8,913 bases of DNA from JAKPUX01 sp035353815 (GTDB taxonomy: Bacteria; Zhuqueibacterota; Zhuqueibacteria; Residuimicrobiales; Residuimicrobiaceae). Under the pieces are notes generated by a model. The model made no database searches, was not told the origin of the DNA, and saw only the letters and a program-made list of their open reading frames with translations. The stretch lies in the NCBI GenBank assembly GCA_035353815.1, contig DAOQAG010000095.1, positions 1 through 8,913 on the forward strand. Direction: 5' to 3'. The translations under genes were made by a program, and so were the position numbers. This document shows, in pieces, positions 5,980 through 8,913 of the stretch; the stretch's first letter is position 1, and every line of letters begins with the position of its first letter.

Positions 5980-8325
5980 ATGTCCAGACGATGTGCATGT
6001 ATGTTAATCTTACTCTCCGCATCCGCCTTGTTCTCACAAAGCCCACCCCAATTGGGCCAGGCGAGCCTCGATGAGGTCATCGCCGCCATGACCCCGGCGG
6101 AAAAGGTTCAGCTGCTCGTGGGCGGCGGAATGGCGGGCAATTTCGCCGGCGCCGCCATCGGCAAGATCTACCATAATGTCCCCGGCGCGGCCGGCACCAC
6201 GCAGCCGATCCCCCGCCTCGGGATCCCCGCCATTGTCCTGGCCGACGGCCCGGCCGGTTTGCGTATCGCCCCCCGCCGCGACAAGGATGAGAAAACCTAT
6301 TACTGCACCGCCTTTCCCGTGGCCACCATGCTGGCCTCGACCTTTGACGTCGGGCTGGTGGAAACGGTCGGCGAGACCATGGGCAAGGAGGTGCTGGAGT
6401 ACGGCGTCGATGTCCTGCTCGGGCCGGCCCTCAACATCCATCGCAATCCCCTCTGCGGCCGCAATTTCGAATACTACTCCGAGGACCCTCTCCTCACCGG
6501 CAAAATGGCCGCAGCCCTGGTCATCGGCGTCCAGAAGAACGGCGTCGGCACCTCCATCAAGCACTTCGCCGCCAATAACCAGGAGACCATGCGCACCGGC
6601 AACGACGCGCGCATGACCACACGAGCGCTGCGTGAAATCTATCTCAAGGGCTTCGAGATCGTGGTCCGCGACGCCCAGCCCCGGACGGTGATGAGTTCCT
6701 ACAATCTGATCAATGGCGTCTATACCTCACAGAGCCGGCCCTTGCTCACCGATATCCTGCGCGGGGAATGGGGCTTTAAGGGAACCGTGATGTCCGACTG
6801 GTACGGCGGCAAAAGTGCTCCGGACCAGATCCAGGCGGGCAACGATCTGCTCATGCCCGGCCGCGCTGATCAGGCGATCGCCATTCTCTCCGCCCAGCTC
6901 GAAAAGAAATTGGAGGGTAAGGCGGTGGATGCCTGCGTCCGGAAGGTGCTGCAGTTGATCCTCGAATCCCCGCGCTTCAGGGACTATGCCTTCTCCAACG
7001 CGCCGGACCTCAAGGCCCATGCCCTCGTCGCCCGCCAGGCTGCCGCGGAGGGGATGGTCCTGCTCAAGAACAGCAACACGTTGCCCCTGCCGCCGCAGGT
7101 GAAAACCATCGCCGCCTTCGGCAATACCTCTTACGATTTTATCTCGGGGGGGACCGGCAGCGGCGACGTCAACGAAGCTTACACGGTCTCTCTGGCTGAA
7201 GGCCTGACGGACGCAGGCTACGCTCTCGACGAAGGCCTGAAAAAGAGCTACGAGACCTATCTCCGGCTTGAAGAGGAGAAGAACAAACCGGACAAGAGCA
7301 ATCCTCTGGCCGCATTCATGCCAAAAAAACGGCCGCAGGAATTCGCGCCGAGGGCGGACCTGCTTGCGGCGACGGCCTCTGCGGCGAACATCGCCTTTAT
7401 CACCATCGGCCGCACCTCGGGCGAGTTCGAGGACCGCAAACTCGAAGGCGATTTTCTCCTGACCGCAGCCGAGTCCGGACTGATCGCCGATGTTACCCGC
7501 GCCTTTCACAAGGCGGGCAAGAAAACGGTCGTCATCCTCAATGTGGGCGGCGTGATCGAGACCGCCTCGTGGAAAGCCCTCCCGGACGCCATCCTGCTGG
7601 CCTGGCAGGGCGGACAGGAGGCGGGTCATGCCGTCGCCGATGTGCTCAGCGGCCAAATCTCCCCCTCCGGCCGGCTGCCGATGACCTGGCCGATCCTCTA
7701 TGACGATATCGCCTCATCGAAGAACTTCCCGGCACGGGTGACCCTGAGCCGGGAGGAGATGTGGGCGGACTTGATGGGGAAGGGCAAGGAGGCCAAAGAC
7801 CGCCGCAACATCGATTACACTCTTTACGAAGAGGATATCTATGTCGGCTACCGCTTTTTCGATACCTTTAAAAAGGCGGTTTCCTATCCCTTCGGGTACG
7901 GCCTCTCCTATACCACCTTTGCCTGCAGCAATCCGGTGGTTGCCGCCGAGGCGCAGGGCTGGAAGATGACCTGCACTGTGAAGAATACCGGTAAGGTGGC
8001 CGGCAAGGAGGCGGTGCAGCTCTACGTCAGCGCCCCGGCCAAAACCCTGGCCAAGCCGGCCCAGGAACTCAAGGCTTTTACCAAGACGCGGCTGCTGCAG
8101 CTCGGTGAATCGCAAGAGGTGACCTTCACCCTCTCCCCCTATGATCTGGCCTCTTTCGATCCAGCCCGTAGTGCCTGGGTGACCGAAGCCGGCTCCTACC
8201 GGCTTTTACTCGCCGCCTCCTCCCGCGAGGTGCGGGCGACGGCAACCCTCAAGATCGCCGCCGAGCAGGTCATCCCGGTCCATGACGTGATGCGCCCCTC
8301 CGAAAAAATCGCCACGATCCGCTGA
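5980..8325 (+). CDS. Exported GH3 beta-glucosidase (Bgl3B/BglX-like)
   Basis: This 781-residue protein is a complete three-domain glycoside hydrolase family 3 enzyme. These enzymes remove terminal beta-linked glucose (sometimes xylose) with retention, via a covalent intermediate. After a signal peptide (LILLSASALFS-Q), the TIM-barrel domain shows LADGPAGLR (87-95), GRNFEYYSEDP (160-170), KHFAANNQE (194-202) and the nucleophile segment VMSDWYG (D273). The alpha/beta sandwich carries RTSGEFEDRK (478-487), where E482 aligns with the acid/base Glu of Thermotoga neapolitana Bgl3B as I recall it. WQGGQEAG (542-549) and SGRLPMTWP (563-571) follow. YEEDIYVGYRFFDT (616-629) and FGYGLSYTTF (638-647) lead into a C-terminal fibronectin-III-like domain. 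There is no PA14 insert. The KHFAANN motif and the second domain distinguish it from the single-domain NagZ N-acetylglucosaminidases. AAGGAGGTG before the ATG is an excellent ribosome-binding site. Substrate linkage is not determined. Confidence 0.95.
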   Translation: MSRRCACMLILLSASALFSQSPPQLGQASLDEVIAAMTPAEKVQLLVGGGMAGNFAGAAIGKIYHNVPGAAGTTQPIPRLGIPAIVLADGPAGLRIAPRRDKDEKTYYCTAFPVATMLASTFDVGLVETVGETMGKEVLEYGVDVLLGPALNIHRNPLCGRNFEYYSEDPLLTGKMAAALVIGVQKNGVGTSIKHFAANNQETMRTGNDARMTTRALREIYLKGFEIVVRDAQPRTVMSSYNLINGVYTSQSRPLLTDILRGEWGFKGTVMSDWYGGKSAPDQIQAGNDLLMPGRADQAIAILSAQLEKKLEGKAVDACVRKVLQLILESPRFRDYAFSNAPDLKAHALVARQAAAEGMVLLKNSNTLPLPPQVKTIAAFGNTSYDFISGGTGSGDVNEAYTVSLAEGLTDAGYALDEGLKKSYETYLRLEEEKNKPDKSNPLAAFMPKKRPQEFAPRADLLAATASAANIAFITIGRTSGEFEDRKLEGDFLLTAAESGLIADVTRAFHKAGKKTVVILNVGGVIETASWKALPDAILLAWQGGQEAGHAVADVLSGQISPSGRLPMTWPILYDDIASSKNFPARVTLSREEMWADLMGKGKEAKDRRNIDYTLYEEDIYVGYRFFDTFKKAVSYPFGYGLSYTTFACSNPVVAAEAQGWKMTCTVKNTGKVAGKEAVQLYVSAPAKTLAKPAQELKAFTKTRLLQLGESQEVTFTLSPYDLASFDPARSAWVTEAGSYRLLLAASSREVRATATLKIAAEQVIPVHDVMRPSEKIATIR

Positions 8326-8344
8326 AGCCTGCCGTTTCAGCGGT

Positions 8345-8385
8345 AAAAAAAAACCCGCAGGAACGCACTCCTGCGGGCTTTTTTT
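8345..8385. terminator. Bidirectional intrinsic terminator between convergent genes
   Basis: CCCGCAGGA (8354-8362) pairs perfectly with TCCTGCGGG (8369-8377) around a six-base loop. T7 follows at 8379-8385 and A9 precedes at 8345-8353, so the hairpin can stop transcription from both sides. It lies 20 bp past the GH3 stop and 13 bp past the stop of the beta-barrel gene. Confidence 0.93.
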
Positions 8386-8397
8386 ATAAAATCGGCA

Positions 8398-8913
8398 TCA
8401 GCGAAAAGTCACACCAAAGCGGAAGGGGAAGAAGGAGGTTGCGTTGCCTTCCGTAAAGCCGGTCTTGAAGCCGATATCGGCGAAGAGGGTGGAGTGCTCC
8501 TCGATGGCGATGTTCATGCCGATGCCAAGGCCGACGCCGAGAGCCGTGGTACTGGCGCCCGGTTCGGTCCGATCCTTGCCGATCTGGCCCAAATACTGGA
8601 TCTTGTCCTGCTGGTAATGAAAAAGCCCCCCCTCCGCGAAGAGATAAGGGACGAACCGTTTGTCGCCCGGGGGCGGAAATTTCGCTTTGAACTGGAGAAA
8701 GAGCGTGGTGATGCCGGCATCCCCGCCGGTTGCCGCCGATTCGGCCTCCTCCTCATCGCTCAGACCGAGGCTGCTGAAATAGCCCTGGACATCCAGGGAG
8801 AAACTGTTGTAGCTGAAATCGAGGGTCAACTCGCTGCGCTCGCCCAGTTCCTTACCGATCGCACCGCCGACGGTAAAGCCGGAGAGATGCGTGGTCTTGA
8901 AAAACTCGGGCGC
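8398..8913 (-). CDS. Outer-membrane beta-barrel protein, partial (5' end beyond window)
   Basis: The reading frame stays open from the stop at 8398 to the right edge, giving 171 residues; the start lies outside the window. The visible part alternates polar and hydrophobic residues as in small porin-like barrels. Strand-like segments are LSGFTVGGAIGKELGE, SELTLDFSYNSFSLDV, TTLFLQFKAKFPP, FVPYLFAEGGLFHYQ, TALGVGLGIGMNIAIEEHST and LFADIGFKTGF. It ends in FFPFRFGVTFR, close to the aromatic C-terminal signature that the barrel-assembly machinery recognises, although the last residue is Arg, not Phe. An acidic, Ala-rich loop (LSDEEEAESAATGGDAG) separates two strands and probably faces outward. It resembles the OMP_b-brl family of eight-stranded barrels; function is unknown. 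An internal TTG at 8829 should not be taken as the start, because coding sequence continues upstream of it with clear strand-like content. Confidence 0.8.
   Translation of the reverse strand, partial: APEFFKTTHLSGFTVGGAIGKELGERSELTLDFSYNSFSLDVQGYFSSLGLSDEEEAESAATGGDAGITTLFLQFKAKFPPPGDKRFVPYLFAEGGLFHYQQDKIQYLGQIGKDRTEPGASTTALGVGLGIGMNIAIEEHSTLFADIGFKTGFTEGNATSFFPFRFGVTFR

Noticed and set aside
4887..6089. 400-codon open frame on the minus strand
   Set aside because: It lies opposite the 4839-5927 gene and the start of GH3, spans their intergenic gap, and encodes a low-complexity Gly/Asp/Val/Ile-rich product typical of antisense frames in GC-rich DNA. The plus-strand genes have signal peptides and ribosome-binding sites.
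6727..7656. 309-codon open frame on the minus strand
   Set aside because: It is fully inside the GH3 gene, whose family motifs are continuous through this stretch.

Overview
The window reads as a GC-rich chromosome segment from a free-living Gram-negative heterotroph. The Gram-negative call rests on a partial outer-membrane beta-barrel gene at the right edge and on several exported or lipoprotein-type signal sequences. Shine-Dalgarno sites are strong (AGGAGG type) and two promoter candidates fit the ordinary sigma-70 pattern. I cannot place the species. The mix of exported glycosidases, a DUF5009 protein and a SagB-type nitroreductase would fit a polymer-degrading lineage of the Bacteroidota/Calditrichota/KSB1 kind, but that is inference.

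Layout. Positions 14-126 hold three degenerate tandem copies of a 37-38 bp unit, lying downstream of the first gene. A two-gene minus-strand operon follows (2496 to 192). It encodes a DUF5009/HGSNAT-like multi-pass membrane protein and, one base after its stop, a GH20 hexosaminidase-like protein. Its promoter region carries a perfect 12-bp inverted repeat, one arm between the -35 and -10 boxes and the other touching the start codon. Upstream, also on the minus strand, is an 80-residue two-helix membrane protein of unknown role (2856-2614). It has its own near-consensus promoter about 180 bp upstream. A divergent plus-strand gene encodes an exported nitroreductase-family flavoprotein (3257-3901). 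It converges on a minus-strand hexapeptide-repeat acyltransferase (4659-3940). Next, on the plus strand, is a probable two-gene unit: an exported protein of unknown function (4839-5927), then, 52 bp on, a full-length GH3 beta-glucosidase (5980-8325). A symmetric hairpin terminator with A and T runs closes this unit and the convergent beta-barrel gene that enters from the right edge.

How the genes may work together. The best functional story is glycan use. GH20 would release terminal N-acetylhexosamine (or a related sugar) outside the cytoplasmic membrane. The translationally coupled DUF5009 protein would handle the product or acetylate it across the membrane. GH3 would separately release beta-linked glucose or similar sugars. 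No transporter, regulator or kinase of the pathway is present. I saw no CRISPR array, insertion sequence, phage, tRNA or rRNA, and no clear defence system. The most unusual items are the inverted repeat that brackets the DUF5009-GH20 promoter and leader, and the terminator-like tandem repeats after GH20.
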